This document shows, in pieces, positions 27,603 through 37,311 of a stretch of 64,000 bases of DNA; position 1 is the stretch's first letter; every line of letters starts with the position of its first letter. The translations under genes were made by a program, and so were the position numbers. The notes under the pieces were generated by a model. That model was not told the DNA's origin and ran no database searches. It was given only the letters and a program-made list of their open reading frames with translations. The DNA comes from Streptomyces sp. NBC_00490 (GTDB lineage: Bacteria > Actinomycetota > Actinomycetes > Streptomycetales > Streptomycetaceae), in contig NZ_CP107869.1 of the NCBI RefSeq assembly GCF_036013645.1, forward strand, positions 8,866,001 through 8,930,000, written 5' to 3'.

Positions 27603-28417
27603 TGAGCGGCTGGCTGCCCAGCGCGCCCTGCACCCCCGGGGCGTGTGTGGAGCCGACCGGGTCCGGCACGGCGGTACCGCGCGCCGTGCTGCGCCTGGCG
27701 GCGGTCCTGGTCCTGGTGCTCGCCGGGGTCGTGCTGTCGCCGTTCGGCGGGCTGATCCCCGCCGAGTCGGTGCGGCGGTGGTGCCGGTGGATCGTACGGG
27801 CCGCTGGGGTCCGGGTCCGGGTCACCGGCGCCGCCGCGCCCAGCGGCGGGCTGCTCCTGGTCGCCAACCACATCTCCTGGCTGGACATCCCGCTGCTTGC
27901 CGCCGTGCGCCCGGCCCGGATGGTCGCCAAGACCGAGATCCGGCAGTGGCCGATGGCGGGCGCGGTGGTGGCCCGGGCCGCGCTGTTCATCGAGCGGGAC
28001 CGGCTGCGCGCCCTCCCGGACACGGTCGCCCGGATCGCACAGGGACTCCGCGGCGGGCAGGCGGTCGCGGTGTTCCCCGAGGGCAGCACCTGGTGCGGAC
28101 GTGCCCAGGGCACCTTCCGCCGGGCCGTGTTCCAGGCCGCCCTGGACGCCGGGGTCCCCGTTCAGCCGGTGCGGCTGCGCTACCGGCTCGACGGCGGCAC
28201 GGCCAGCACCGCGGCCGCCTTCGTCGGCGAGGACACACTGCTCGCCTCGGTGTGGCGGGTGGTGTCGGCGCGGGGGCTGGTGGCCGAGGTGGAGGTACGG
28301 GACGTCATCCCGCCCGGCAGCCACGCCGACCGCCGCTCCCTCGCGCTGGCCGCCCAGCCCGCGACGTCGCACCGACCCGGCTGGATCCACTCGGCGCTGG
28401 TCGCGGAGGTGATGTGA
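27602..28417 (+). CDS. olsA: PlsC-type acyltransferase (OlsA-like)
   Basis: 271 residues. One N-terminal membrane helix (about 25-45), then the PlsC block I motif NHISWLD (His and Asp catalytic pair), KTEIRQWP, and block III VFPEGST. Acylates the hydroxyl of lyso-ornithine lipid when paired with OlsB, or lysophosphatidate if acting as PlsC. The one-base overlap with olsB favours the ornithine-lipid role, a phosphate-free membrane lipid. An AraC-type gene starts 8 bp downstream. Confidence 0.85.
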   Translation: MSGWLPSAPCTPGACVEPTGSGTAVPRAVLRLAAVLVLVLAGVVLSPFGGLIPAESVRRWCRWIVRAAGVRVRVTGAAAPSGGLLLVANHISWLDIPLLAAVRPARMVAKTEIRQWPMAGAVVARAALFIERDRLRALPDTVARIAQGLRGGQAVAVFPEGSTWCGRAQGTFRRAVFQAALDAGVPVQPVRLRYRLDGGTASTAAAFVGEDTLLASVWRVVSARGLVAEVEVRDVIPPGSHADRRSLALAAQPATSHRPGWIHSALVAEVM

Positions 28418-28424
28418 TGGCGGG

Positions 28425-28826
28425 GTGAGCCGCACCGCCGAAGAGAGCAACCGCCGCATGCTGCGGGCCCGGGACGCCATGGACCGCGCGTACGCGCAGC
28501 CGCTGGACGTGCCGGCCCTGGCCCGGATCGCCCATGTGTCCCCGGCGCACTTCGCCCGCACCTTCCGTGCCACGTTCGGGGAGACACCGCACCGCTATCT
28601 CCAGCGGCGCCGGGTCGAGCGGGCGATGTTCCTGCTGCGGGAGACCGACCGCAGCGTGACCGACATCTGCTTCGCGGTCGGCTTCGGCAGCCCGGGGACC
28701 TTCAGCCGCACCTTCCGCGACATCGTCGGCCGGTCACCGAGGACGTACCGCGGGCAGACCGCGACGATCGCCGTGCCGACGTGCTTCACGAAGGCGTGGA
28801 CGCGACCGAGGGCCTCGGCCGACTGA
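28425..28826 (+). CDS. short AraC-family regulator (DNA-binding domain only)
   Basis: 133 residues, essentially one AraC-type double helix-turn-helix (YAQPLDVPALARIAHVSPAH and DRSVTDICFAVGFGSPGTFS), with no N-terminal sensing domain. GTG start. It sits 48 bp before a VOC-family gene; AraC/VOC pairs of this kind recur in Streptomyces and suggest the regulator controls that gene. It may also be read through from olsBA. Confidence 0.87.
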   Translation: MSRTAEESNRRMLRARDAMDRAYAQPLDVPALARIAHVSPAHFARTFRATFGETPHRYLQRRRVERAMFLLRETDRSVTDICFAVGFGSPGTFSRTFRDIVGRSPRTYRGQTATIAVPTCFTKAWTRPRASAD

Positions 28827-28861
28827 GCAGTTCTGGATAAGTTTTCGTCCGGCCCGCTCGG

Positions 28862-28867
28862 TAGCGT
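28862..28867 (+). promoter_or_regulatory. -10-like element of the VOC gene (leaderless)
   Basis: TAGCGT ends 7 nt before the VOC ATG, identical in sequence to the sdhC element. No ribosome-binding site is present. Confidence 0.35.
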
Positions 28868-28874
28868 GAGGCGC

Positions 28875-29285
28875 ATGCTCACCGCGATCACACACTCACA
28901 GATCTACGTCCTCGACCAGGACGAGGCCCTCGATTTCTACGTCGGCAAGCTCGGCCTGGAGGTCCACACCGACGCCGACCTCGGCTTCATGCGCTGGCTC
29001 ACCGTCAACGTCCCCGGCCGGCCGGACCGGCAGATCCTGCTGGAGCGGCCGGGGCAGCCGGCGCTGTCCGAGGAGACGGCGGCTCAGGTCCGCGACCTGC
29101 TCACCAAGGGCGCCATGGGGGGCCACCTCATCTTCAGCACGGACGACTGCCGCAAGACGTGCGAGACCCTGCGCGGCCGCGGCGTCGAGATCACCGACGA
29201 ACCCACCGAGCGCCCGTACGGCATCGACTGCGGTGTACGCGACCCCTTCGGCAACAGCATCCGCTTCACCCAGCCGAACGACTAG
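28875..29285 (+). CDS. VOC-superfamily (glyoxalase-like) protein
   Basis: 136 residues in two betaalphabetabetabeta modules: SQIYVLDQDEALDFYVGKLG and GGHLIFSTDDCRKTCETLRG, ending in VRDPFGNSIRFTQP. The metal-site pattern resembles glyoxalase/dioxygenase relatives (His near the start, Glu near the end not conserved), so catalysis is unclear. ATG at 28875 preferred over an in-frame GTG at 28866 that lies inside the -10 element. It overlaps the end of the convergent UvrA-like gene by 4 nt. Confidence 0.85.
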   Translation: MLTAITHSQIYVLDQDEALDFYVGKLGLEVHTDADLGFMRWLTVNVPGRPDRQILLERPGQPALSEETAAQVRDLLTKGAMGGHLIFSTDDCRKTCETLRGRGVEITDEPTERPYGIDCGVRDPFGNSIRFTQPND

Positions 29286-31642
29286 GGCCCCTCGTCGGCG
29301 GGGGCGCCCGGTGCTCCGAGCGCCGCGGCCAGGTACGCGGCCGTGGTGCTGCCCTGCGCCCGGGCCACCTCCGTGGGCGGTCCCGTCGCCACGACGCGGC
29401 CGCCCGCGTCCCCGCCGCCCGGTCCCAGGTCGATCACCCAGTCCGCGTCCGCGACGACGGACATGTCGTGCTCGACGACGATGACGGTGTGTCCGATGTC
29501 GACGAGTCCGTGGAGCCGGCGCATCAGCACCTCGACGTCGGCCGGGTGGAGGCCGGTGGTCGGTTCGTCGAGGAGATAGAGGGTGTGGCCGCGGCGCCCG
29601 CGCTGCAACTCACTGGCCAGCTTGATGCGTTGGGCCTCGCCGCCGGAGAGTTCGGTGGCGGGCTGGCCCAGCCGCAGATAGCCGAGGCCCACGTCCAGGA
29701 GCGTGCCGAGGCTGCGGGCGACGGCGGGGGTGTCGGCGAAGAACTCCGCCGCGGACTCCACCGTCAGATCCAGGACCTGGGCGATGTTCCGCCCCCGGTA
29801 CGTCACTTCGAGCGTCTCGGCGTTGTAGCGGGCCCCGCCGCAGTCCGGGCACGGCGCGTACGTGCTCGGCAGGAACAGCAGCTCGACGCTGACGAACCCC
29901 TCGCCCTGACAGGTCTCGCAGCGTCCCCCGGCCACGTTGAAGGAGAACCGGCCGATACCGAACCCGCGTGTGCGTGCCTGGTCCGTGGCCGCGAACTCCT
30001 TGCGTACGACGTCGAAGAGGCCGGTGTAGGTGGCCAGGTTGGAGCGCGGGGTGCGGCCGATCGGCCGCTGGTCGACCCGGACGAGCCGCCCGACGCCCGC
30101 CGACTCCTCGGTGATCTCCCCGATGAGTGTGGACTTCCCGGACCCGGAGACGCCCGTCACCGCCGTGAAGGCGCCCAGCGGGAACTCCGCCGTCACCCCG
30201 CGCAGGTTGTGCCGGGTGACCGGGCCGACCTTCAACTGCCCCTTCGGGGACCGCACTTCACGGACGGGCGCGGGGGAGCGGCCGAAGAGGAACCGCGCCG
30301 TCTCCGAGCCCTCGACCGCGGCCAGTTCCGCCACGGGACCGCTGTGCAGCACCTCGCCGCCGTGCTCACCGGCGCCCGGACCCACGTCCACCAGCCAGTC
30401 CGCGCCGCGCACCACGTCGAGGTGGTGCTCCACCACGAACACCGAGTTGCCGGCCGCCTTGAGCCGCTCCAGCACCGTCAGCAGTGCCTCGGTGTCCGCC
30501 GGGTGCAGTCCGGCGGAGGGCTCGTCGAGGACGTACACCACTCCGAACAGTCCGGAGCGCAGCTGGGTCGCGAGCCGGAGCCGTTGCAGCTCACCGGCGG
30601 AGAGGGTGGGGGTGGAGCGGTCGAGGCTGAGGTAGCCCAGACCGAGTTCGAGGACGGGGGCGGTACGGGAGGCGAGGTCGTCGGTGAGGACACGCGTGGT
30701 CTCGTCGACGGCGCGCAGGTGCCCCATGAGCTCCGTCAGCGGCAGCGCCGCGAGCTCGGCGATCGTCCGGCCCGCGAAGGTCACCGCGAGCGCCTCCGGC
30801 CGTAGCCGGCTGCCGCCGCACGCGGGACAGGGCGCGCTGCTGAGGAACCGCTCCGCCTTCGTCCGCAGCGTCGGGCTCTTGGAGTCCGAGAAGGTCTTCA
30901 TCACATAGCGCCGGGCGCTCATGTACGTGCCCTGGTACGGCCGTTGGATGCGGTCCGCATCCCGCACCGGATGCACCGTGACGACCGGCTGCTCGTCGGT
31001 GAACAGGATCCACTCCCGCGCCTCGGCGGGCAGCTCGCGCCACGCCCGGTCCACGTCGTACCCGAGCGCGTCCAGGATGTCCCGCAGGTTCTTCCCCTGC
31101 CAGGCGCCCGGCCACGCCGCGATCGCACCCTCCCGGATCGACAGCGACGGATCGGGGACCAGCAACTCCTCGGTCGTCCGGTGCACTTGACCCAGCCCGT
31201 GGCACTCCGGGCACGCCCCCGCCGCCGTATTGGGCGAGAAGGAGTCCGAGTCGAGCCGCTCGGCGCCGGGCGGATAGTCACCGGCCCGGGAGAACAGCAT
31301 CCGCAAGGAGTTCGAGAGGTTGGTGACCGTCCCGACGGACGAGCGGGACGTCGGCGCCGCACGCCGCTGCTGCAGCGACACCGCCGGCGGCAACCCGGTG
31401 ATCTCCCCGACCTTCGGCGCCCCCACCTGATGGATCAGCCTGCGGGCGTACGGCGCGACGGACTCGAAGTACCGCCGCTGCGCCTCCGCATAGACCGTCC
31501 CGAACGCCAGCGACGACTTCCCGGACCCGGAGACCCCGGTGAACACGGCCAGCACGTCCCGCGGGATATCGACGTCCACACCCTTGAGGTTGTGCTCTCG
31601 GGCGCCGCGGACTCGGACATACGGGTCATGTGGGTGGTGCAT
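29282..31642 (-). CDS. UvrA-like ABC ATPase (UvrA2 type)
   Basis: 786 residues with two ABC ATPase modules: Walker [12 protein letters not shown] (about 36-46) and [12 protein letters not shown] (about 500), signatures [12 protein letters not shown] and [12 protein letters not shown], plus zinc-type Cys groups ([34 protein letters not shown]). It is shorter than the roughly 950-residue UvrA of nucleotide-excision repair, consistent with the UvrA2/DrrC group that lacks the UvrB-binding domain and is linked to drug or DNA-damage tolerance. It is 11 bp downstream of the LLM gene, probably one operon. Confidence 0.88.
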   Translation of the reverse strand: MHHPHDPYVRVRGAREHNLKGVDVDIPRDVLAVFTGVSGSGKSSLAFGTVYAEAQRRYFESVAPYARRLIHQVGAPKVGEITGLPPAVSLQQRRAAPTSRSSVGTVTNLSNSLRMLFSRAGDYPPGAERLDSDSFSPNTAAGACPECHGLGQVHRTTEELLVPDPSLSIREGAIAAWPGAWQGKNLRDILDALGYDVDRAWRELPAEAREWILFTDEQPVVTVHPVRDADRIQRPYQGTYMSARRYVMKTFSDSKSPTLRTKAERFLSSAPCPACGGSRLRPEALAVTFAGRTIAELAALPLTELMGHLRAVDETTRVLTDDLASRTAPVLELGLGYLSLDRSTPTLSAGELQRLRLATQLRSGLFGVVYVLDEPSAGLHPADTEALLTVLERLKAAGNSVFVVEHHLDVVRGADWLVDVGPGAGEHGGEVLHSGPVAELAAVEGSETARFLFGRSPAPVREVRSPKGQLKVGPVTRHNLRGVTAEFPLGAFTAVTGVSGSGKSTLIGEITEESAGVGRLVRVDQRPIGRTPRSNLATYTGLFDVVRKEFAATDQARTRGFGIGRFSFNVAGGRCETCQGEGFVSVELLFLPSTYAPCPDCGGARYNAETLEVTYRGRNIAQVLDLTVESAAEFFADTPAVARSLGTLLDVGLGYLRLGQPATELSGGEAQRIKLASELQRGRRGHTLYLLDEPTTGLHPADVEVLMRRLHGLVDIGHTVIVVEHDMSVVADADWVIDLGPGGGDAGGRVVATGPPTEVARAQGSTTAAYLAAALGAPGAPADEGP

Positions 31643-31653
31643 GAGGGGGAACT

Positions 31654-32652
31654 CTAGTCGGAGACGATCGAGGCGAGCCGTCGGTAGGAGTCCAGCAGCG
31701 CGTCACGGTCGTGGCTGCTGGTGGTGACGAGGACCTCCTGTGCGCCCGTCTCCTTCAGCACCGTTTCCAGCTCGTGCGCCACCTGGTCCTCGGTGCCGGC
31801 GATGTGGCCGGTGAGGCCGGACTCGTAGAGGTCGCGCTCCTTCGCGGTCATGGTGAGTGCCTCGACGCGCTCGGCGGCCGGCAGGGGCGGGAAGGTGCCG
31901 TGGGTGCGGGAGTGGGCCATGGACCAGGCCTCCGGGACCAGGAGGCGGCGGGCGTCCGCGGGGGTGGCGGCGACCGCGATCGTGCCGGAGATCACGACGT
32001 ACGGTTCCGGTGCCCAGGGGGAGGGGCGGAAGTGGGTGCGGTAGTGGTCGATGCCGCGCTGCATCCGGTCGCGGCCGCGGAGGTCGCCGATGACCATGGG
32101 CAGGCCGGCGCGGGCCGCGATCGCGGCGCCCTCGCCCATCGCGAGGACGAACGGGGGCACGGTCAGACCCTCCGCGGGGCGCGCGTGCACACCGGTCGGG
32201 GAGGTGCCGCGGAACCAGCCGAGCAGTTCGTCGAGCTGGCCGGCGAAGTCGTCGGCGTCGTCCTTGCCGCGGCCCAGTGCCTTGCGTACGCCGTCGGTGA
32301 AGCCGACCGAACGGCCCAGCCCCATGTCGATGCGGCCGGGGAAGAGGGACTCCAGGACACCGAACTGTTCGGCCACGACCAGCGGCCGGTGGTTGGGCAG
32401 CATCACACCGCCCGTCCCCACCCGGATCGTCCGCGTCGCCGCGGCCACGGCGGCGGCCAGCACGGTCGGGGCGGAACCGGCGACGCCGGGTACCCCGTGG
32501 TGCTCCGAGACCCAGAACCGGTGATATCCGAGCCCCTCCAGCTCCTGCGCGAACCGCACGGTGTCGCGCAGCGCCTCGGCGTTCGAGTGGCCCTCGCGGG
32601 TGCGGGAGCGGTCGAGGACGGAGAAGCGGGTGGCGGTGGTCAGGTGGGTCAC
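31654..32652 (-). CDS. LLM-class flavin-dependent oxidoreductase
   Basis: 332 residues, TIM-barrel luciferase-like monooxygenase: [71 protein letters not shown]. This MsnO8-like subfamily uses FMN or F420; the substrate is unknown. GTG start. Same strand as the UvrA-like gene downstream, 11-bp gap. Confidence 0.88.
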   Translation of the reverse strand: MTHLTTATRFSVLDRSRTREGHSNAEALRDTVRFAQELEGLGYHRFWVSEHHGVPGVAGSAPTVLAAAVAAATRTIRVGTGGVMLPNHRPLVVAEQFGVLESLFPGRIDMGLGRSVGFTDGVRKALGRGKDDADDFAGQLDELLGWFRGTSPTGVHARPAEGLTVPPFVLAMGEGAAIAARAGLPMVIGDLRGRDRMQRGIDHYRTHFRPSPWAPEPYVVISGTIAVAATPADARRLLVPEAWSMAHSRTHGTFPPLPAAERVEALTMTAKERDLYESGLTGHIAGTEDQVAHELETVLKETGAQEVLVTTSSHDRDALLDSYRRLASIVSD

Positions 32653-32670
32653 AGGGAGTTCAACGCCGGG

Positions 32671-32693
32671 GACGCCGTGACATTCCCGGCGTC
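32671..32693 (-). terminator. possible weak terminator between COG0523-like and LLM genes
   Basis: GACGCCG (32671-32677) pairs with CGGCGTC (32687-32693) around a 9-nt loop in the short gap between two same-strand genes. Weak evidence. Confidence 0.3.
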
Positions 32694-32701
32694 ACCCGGT
32701 G

Positions 32702-33364
32702 TCAGTGGACGGACACGGCGTGTTCCTGGGTGGATACGGCGTGTTCGTGCTCGCAGGTGTCCTCGATGCCGTACGTGTCCCAGGCCGGGAAGGGGTCGGC
32801 GCCCGGGACGCTCTCCTGCGGGTCCATGAGGCAGGCCGCTAGGGCGCTGTGGAGTCGCGCGGCCTCCAACTGTGTGCCGATGAAGACCAGTTCCTGTGCG
32901 TACGGCGCCTCGTCGTCGCGTGCCGCCGACGGTTCGAAGCGGGCCACCGAGCCGGCCTGGGACCACAGGCCGGTGACGTGGGGGCGGCCGGCCAGGGTGA
33001 AGAAGCCCTTGGAGCGCAGGACGCGGCCGTACGCGCCGCTGTCCAGGTGCTCCGTGACGAAGGACCACAACCGGGCGGGGTGGAAGGGGAGTTCAGAGCG
33101 GAAGACCGTGGAGGAGACGCCGTACTCCTCGGTCTCCGGGACGTGCTCGCCGTTGAGTTCCTGGACCCAGCCCGGCGCCTGCTGTGCGCGCTCCAGGTCG
33201 AACAGGCCGGTGCCCAGGACCTGTTGGAGGTCCAGGCGGGCGTGGCGTGCGTCGACGATCCGGGCGACGGGGTTCAGGCGGTGCAACGCCGCCCGCAGCC
33301 GGGCCGCGGCGTCCGTGTCCACCAGGTCGAGCTTGTTGAACATCTTCCGCTTGGGGACAGCCAT
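32702..33364 (-). pseudogene. COG0523/CobW-family zinc metallochaperone lacking its GTPase P-loop
   Basis: 220 residues. Normal COG0523 proteins have about 370-400 residues and begin with a short strand followed by Walker A (GFLGAGKTT). Here the usual first residues (MAVP) are joined directly to KRKMFNKLDLVD, the NKxD guanine-specificity motif that should lie near residue 160. The CobW C-terminal domain is intact (SELPFHPARLW, GRVLRSKGFFTLAGRP) and ends in a His/Glu-rich tail (EHEHAV, QEHAVSVH). The reading frame, a GGAGG ribosome-binding site and a Zur-like box are all kept, so it may still be expressed. Either a decayed gene or a functional remnant. Confidence 0.75.
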
Positions 33365-33409
33365 GACAGGGACCTCCTCGGTGGGACAGCGAGCACCGAG
33401 GACGCTACA

Positions 33410-33430
33410 TGAAAATGGATCCCATTAACA
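33410..33430. promoter_or_regulatory. Zur-like operator upstream of the COG0523 gene
   Basis: TGAAAATG-N5-CATTAACA, a 21-bp palindrome of form TGnnAATG-N5-CATTnnCA in the only AT-rich patch of the neighbourhood. It closely resembles actinobacterial Zur boxes, and COG0523 genes are classic Zur targets. It lies 46-66 bp upstream of the COG0523 start. Confidence 0.6.
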
Positions 33431-33470
33431 ATTGGCTGCGGAGGGGCCTCCCGCCTCCGCCTGCGGGTTC

Positions 33471-33476
33471 TAGGGT
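33471..33476 (+). promoter_or_regulatory. -10-like element of the HAD gene
   Basis: TAGGGT matches the Streptomyces -10 consensus (TAGgrT) and ends 7 nt before the GTG at 33484. The same bases (GGGTGGAG) could also serve as a ribosome-binding site for a longer message. Confidence 0.4.
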
Positions 33477-33483
33477 GGAGTGC

Positions 33484-33975
33484 GTGACCGACAGCAGCAG
33501 ACCGCCCCTCGCCGTGTTCGACCTGGACAACACCCTCGCGGACACCGCCCACCGGCAGCGCTTCCTGGAGCGCATGCCCCGCGACTGGGACGGCTTCTTC
33601 GCCGCCGCGCCCCAGGACCCGCCCCTGGCGGAGGGCATCGCCCTGGTCCTGGAGAGCGCCGAGGAGTGCGAGGTCGTCTATCTCACCGGCCGGCCCGAGC
33701 GCTGCCGACAGGACACCCTCGACTGGCTCGCCGCCCAGGGACTGCCCGAGGGGCGTGTCCACATGCGGCGCGACAACGACCGCAGGCCCGCCCGGCGCAC
33801 CAAGCTGGAGACCCTCCGCCGGCTCGCCAGCACCCGTGAGATCCGGGTGCTGGTGGACGACGACGAACTGGTCTGCGAGGACGCCGAACGGGCCGGGTTC
33901 ACTGTCGTACGTGCGCGCTGGACCGCCCCCTCCGCCGCGCTGAGGACCGCGCAGGAGCGGGAGGGGCGGACCTGA
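33484..33975 (+). CDS. HAD-superfamily phosphatase, polynucleotide-3'-phosphatase-like
   Basis: 163 residues. HAD motif I FDLDNTLADT, motif II VVYLTGRPERCR, Lys in RRTKLETLRRL and motif III VLVDDDELVCEDA. The RxDNDRRP segment followed by Lys resembles the phosphatase part of T4 polynucleotide kinase. GTG at 33484 gives the usual start just before motif I; an upstream in-frame ATG at 33409 would place the Zur-like box inside the coding region. Confidence 0.82.
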   Translation: MTDSSRPPLAVFDLDNTLADTAHRQRFLERMPRDWDGFFAAAPQDPPLAEGIALVLESAEECEVVYLTGRPERCRQDTLDWLAAQGLPEGRVHMRRDNDRRPARRTKLETLRRLASTREIRVLVDDDELVCEDAERAGFTVVRARWTAPSAALRTAQEREGRT

Positions 33976-33985
33976 GCCGGTGTCG

Positions 33986-34207
33986 CTACTCCGAGTCCGA
34001 CTCGTCCAGGCGGAAGCCCACCTTCAGGCCCACCTGCCAGTGCGCGACCTGTCCTTCCTCGATCTGGCCCCGCACCTGCGTCACCTCGAACCAGTCGAGG
34101 TTGCGGAGGGTCTGTGAGGCACGGCCGATGCCGTTGCGGATGGCCTGGTCGACGCCGTCGGGCGAGGTGCCGACGATCTCGGTCACCCGATAGGTGTGAT
34201 TCGTCAT
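33986..34207 (-). CDS. dodecin-family flavin-binding protein
   Basis: 73 residues, the family's usual size. Contains VTEIVGTSPDGVDQAI, the central Trp (NLDWFEVTQVRG) that stacks on flavin, and HWQVGLKVGFRL. Dodecins form 12-mers that store riboflavin, FMN or CoA. ATG at 34207 with GGTGGAG upstream; a longer start at 34225 is unlikely. Confidence 0.92.
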   Translation of the reverse strand: MTNHTYRVTEIVGTSPDGVDQAIRNGIGRASQTLRNLDWFEVTQVRGQIEEGQVAHWQVGLKVGFRLDESDSE

Positions 34208-34250
34208 GGCTCCACCGTGCCCCAAGTGGCGGCGGAGCGCGAGCCGTCCG

Positions 34251-35213
34251 TCACCGCACCGTGCTCAGCGACAGCGCGAACCGGCCCTGCTCGTCCGTCC
34301 ACCAGTGGTCCAGTTCCAGTCCGGCGGCGGACAGTTCGGCCCGCACGCCCTCCTTCCGGAACTTCGCCGAGACCTCGGTGTGCAGCTCCTCGCCCGCCGC
34401 GAAGTCGATGGCGAGATCCAGCGTCGGGATCTTCACGGTCTGCGCGGTACGGGAGCGCAGCCGCATCTCGATCCACTCGTTCTCCGCGTCCCAGAGCGCC
34501 ACATGGTCGAAGGCGCCGGGATCGAAGTCGGCACCCAGTTCGCGGTCGACGACGGTCAGGACGTTCTTGTTGAACGCCGCCGTCACCCCGGCCGCGTCGT
34601 CGTACGCCCTGACCAGTGTGTTCTCGTCCTTGACGAGGTCCGTGCCGAGCAGCAGGGCGTCGCCGGGGGAGAGCAGGGCACGGACCGAGGTGAAGAACTC
34701 CGCCCGCTCGGCCGGCAGCAGATTGCCGATCGTGCCGCCGAGGAACGCCACCAGCCGGGGGCCCGGCGTCCCGGGCAGGGCGAGCTCGGCCGTGAAGTCG
34801 GCGATCAGGGCGTGCACGTCCAGCCCCGGCCGCTCCGCGATCAGCGCGTGCCCGGCCTGCGTGAGGGCGCTCTCGCTGACGTCGACGGGCACGTACGTGT
34901 GCAGGTCGTTCAGCGCGTCGATGACGTACCGCGTCTTCTCCGAGGAGCCGGAGCCCAGCTCGACGAGGGTGCGGGCGCCGGAGGCCGCCGCGATCTCGGC
35001 GGCCCGGGCGACGAGGATCTCCCGCTCGGCGCGGGTCGGGTAGTACTCGGGCAACTCCGTGATTCGGTCGAAGAGTTCGCTGCCGTGGGCGTCGTAGAAC
35101 CACTTCGGCGGCAGGGTCTTCGGGGTGCGGGTCAGGCCGCGCAGGACGTCGGCGCGCAGGGCGGCCTCGGTGGCGTCCTCGGGCAGGGTGCGGGTGAGAA
35201 GGAACGGGCTCAC
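34251..35213 (-). CDS. egtD: L-histidine N-alpha-methyltransferase
   Basis: 320 residues of the EgtD/DUF2260 SAM methyltransferase family: YDAHGSELFDRITELPEYYPTR, SAM loop LVELGSGSSEKTRYVI, and VAFLGGTIGNLLP. Trimethylates histidine to hercynine, the first step of ergothioneine synthesis. GTG start overlaps the egtC stop (GTGA). Last gene of egtABCD. Confidence 0.96.
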   Translation of the reverse strand: MSPFLLTRTLPEDATEAALRADVLRGLTRTPKTLPPKWFYDAHGSELFDRITELPEYYPTRAEREILVARAAEIAAASGARTLVELGSGSSEKTRYVIDALNDLHTYVPVDVSESALTQAGHALIAERPGLDVHALIADFTAELALPGTPGPRLVAFLGGTIGNLLPAERAEFFTSVRALLSPGDALLLGTDLVKDENTLVRAYDDAAGVTAAFNKNVLTVVDRELGADFDPGAFDHVALWDAENEWIEMRLRSRTAQTVKIPTLDLAIDFAAGEELHTEVSAKFRKEGVRAELSAAGLELDHWWTDEQGRFALSLSTVR

Positions 35214-36001
35214 GTACGGGGCTCCTTCGACGGTGCGATGGCCGAGGCGGCGTCACTCGGCTCCTTCAGTGGGGTGAGCAGTACGTCCGTGCGGCTCGCC
35301 GCGAGCAGGGTGTGGTCGGGGACCTCCTGCCAGCGCGGATCGTCGTCGTAGGGCTCGGAGGCGACGACCGTGCCGCGGGAGGACGTCAGGTACCACAGGG
35401 TGTCGCCCCAGGTGGTCGCGGCGATGGTCTCGCCGTTGGTGAGCAGGAGGTTGAGGCGCGAGCCGGGGGCGGCCTCGGCGACCTCCAGGACCGTGTCGGC
35501 CAGCGCCTGGCTCTCGTCGTCGCCGGCGCGGAGGCGGGCGAGGACCAGGGCCCAGACGAACGCCGAGTCGTTGCGGGCCTCCATCGCCAGCAGGTCGGCG
35601 GCGGGCAGGGTCGGGGTCAGCGGTGCCAGGGAGCGCGGCCAGCCCTTGACCGCGCCGTTGTGGCTGAACAGCCACGACCCGCTCGCGTACGGCGCCGCGG
35701 CGGCCTCGGCGTCCGCGCCCGCCAGCGTGGCGTCACGGACCGCGGCGAGCAGCGCCGAGGTCCGTACGACGCGGGCCAGGTCCGCGAAGGACTGGTCCGC
35801 CCAGATGGGCCCGGCCCGGCGGTAGCGGGCCGGCGCCGGGTCGTCCTCTGCGTACCAACCCACCCCGAAACCATCGGCGTTGACGGTGCCGTGGCGCTGG
35901 TGCCGGGGCTCCCAGGACTGGCGGTACAGACTGTGCGGGGGCTCCGTGAGGAGCCGCCCGAGCGGCTCCTCGTGGCCCAGATACGCCAGGTGACGGCACA
36001 T
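35210..36001 (-). CDS. egtC: ergothioneine biosynthesis glutamine amidohydrolase
   Basis: 263 residues, class II glutamine amidotransferase fold with N-terminal nucleophile Cys2 (MCRHLAYLG), NADGFGVGWY and FSHNGAVKG. EgtC removes gamma-glutamate from the sulfoxide intermediate. The ATG overlaps the egtB stop by one base, and a longer upstream frame inside egtB is excluded because Cys2 must be N-terminal. Confidence 0.95.
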   Translation of the reverse strand: MCRHLAYLGHEEPLGRLLTEPPHSLYRQSWEPRHQRHGTVNADGFGVGWYAEDDPAPARYRRAGPIWADQSFADLARVVRTSALLAAVRDATLAGADAEAAAAPYASGSWLFSHNGAVKGWPRSLAPLTPTLPAADLLAMEARNDSAFVWALVLARLRAGDDESQALADTVLEVAEAAPGSRLNLLLTNGETIAATTWGDTLWYLTSSRGTVVASEPYDDDPRWQEVPDHTLLAASRTDVLLTPLKEPSDAASAIAPSKEPRT

Positions 36002-37311
36002 CAGACGCCCTCCGCGGAACGGGCGGTGCGGAAGCCGGAGAAGATCTGCCGCCGGATCGGGTAGTCCCAGTTGCGGAACGTGCCCCGGCAGGCGACCGCG
36101 TCGACGGCGAACGAGCCGCCGCGCAGCACCTTGTGCTCGGGGCCGAAGAACACCTCCGAGTACTCCTTGTACGGGAACGCCTCGAAGCCGGGGTACGGCT
36201 GGAAGTCGCTCGCCGTCCACTCCCACACGTCGCCGATCAACTGGCGCACCCCGAGCGGGGATTCGCCCTCCGGATAGCTGCCCGCCGGGGCCGGGCGCAG
36301 ATGCCGCTGGCCGAGGTTGGCGTGCTCGGGCGCCGGGTCGGCGTCACCCCACGGGTAGCGCGTCGAGCGGCCGGTGGTGGGGTCGTGGCGGGCGGCCTTC
36401 TCCCACTCGGCCTCGGTGGGCAGCCGCCGCCTGGCCCAGCGGGCGTACGCGTCGGCCTCGTACCAGCTCACGTGCACCACGGGCTCGTCGGGCGGCACGA
36501 TCTCGGTGACGCCGAAGCGGCGGCGCAGCCACTGGTTGCCGTCGCGCCGCCAGAACAGCGGGGCGTCGATGCCGTGCTGCCGGATGTGGTCCCAGCCGGC
36601 CGGCGCCCACCACCGGTCGAGCCGGTAGCCGCCGTCCTCGATGAACTCCTGGTACGCCCCGTTGGTGACCGGCGCCGTGTCGATGTAGAACGGCGCCACC
36701 TCCCGCCGGTGCGCCGGGCGTTCGTTGTCCAGCGCCCACGGCTCGTCGGAGGTGCCCATCATGAACGGGCCGCCGGGCACCAGGACTTCGGCCGGCCCGG
36801 TGTGCAGGGGCGCGGGGTCCGGGTCGGGGGCGGTCAGGGCCTGGGGGCCGGTACGGAGCTGATGGGTGATCAGCATCGTCTCGTCGTGCTGCTGTTCGTG
36901 CTGCGCGACCATCCCGAAGGCGAAGCCCGCCTCGGTGAGCCGCGTGCCGTGGAACGCGGTGGACTCCAGCAGGTCCAGGACCCGTCCCCGCACCTCCCCC
37001 GCGTAGCGCCGGGCCTCGTCGGGCGGGAGCAGCGGCAGCTTCGGCCGTTCCGCGCGCGGGTGTTCGAACGCGTCGTACAGGCCGTCGATCTCGGGCCGCA
37101 TGGCCTCGCGCCCCGCGACGTTCCGCAGCAGCCAGAGCTCCTCCTGGTTGCCGATGTGCGCGAGGTCCCACACCAGCGGGGACATCAGCGGTGAGTGCTG
37201 GGCGGTGAGGTCGGGGTCCTCGACGCAGCTGGTCAGCAGCGTCGTGCGGTCGCGCGCCGTGGTGAGGGTGTGCAGCGCCCGGACGCGGAGCGTCTCGGCG
37301 TCGTCGGTCAT
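36001..37311 (-). CDS. egtB: ergothioneine sulfoxide synthase
   Basis: 436 residues. N-terminal DinB-like domain with iron-binding His52 (DLAHIGN), His138 and His142 (HEQQHDE), and C-terminal FGE-sulfatase domain (GGPFMMGT, WWAPAGWDHI, CRGTFRNWDYP). The iron enzyme couples hercynine with gamma-glutamylcysteine. ATG overlaps the egtA stop (ATGA); the much longer open frame upstream is a shadow over egtA. Confidence 0.96.
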   Translation of the reverse strand: MTDDAETLRVRALHTLTTARDRTTLLTSCVEDPDLTAQHSPLMSPLVWDLAHIGNQEELWLLRNVAGREAMRPEIDGLYDAFEHPRAERPKLPLLPPDEARRYAGEVRGRVLDLLESTAFHGTRLTEAGFAFGMVAQHEQQHDETMLITHQLRTGPQALTAPDPDPAPLHTGPAEVLVPGGPFMMGTSDEPWALDNERPAHRREVAPFYIDTAPVTNGAYQEFIEDGGYRLDRWWAPAGWDHIRQHGIDAPLFWRRDGNQWLRRRFGVTEIVPPDEPVVHVSWYEADAYARWARRRLPTEAEWEKAARHDPTTGRSTRYPWGDADPAPEHANLGQRHLRPAPAGSYPEGESPLGVRQLIGDVWEWTASDFQPYPGFEAFPYKEYSEVFFGPEHKVLRGGSFAVDAVACRGTFRNWDYPIRRQIFSGFRTARSAEGV

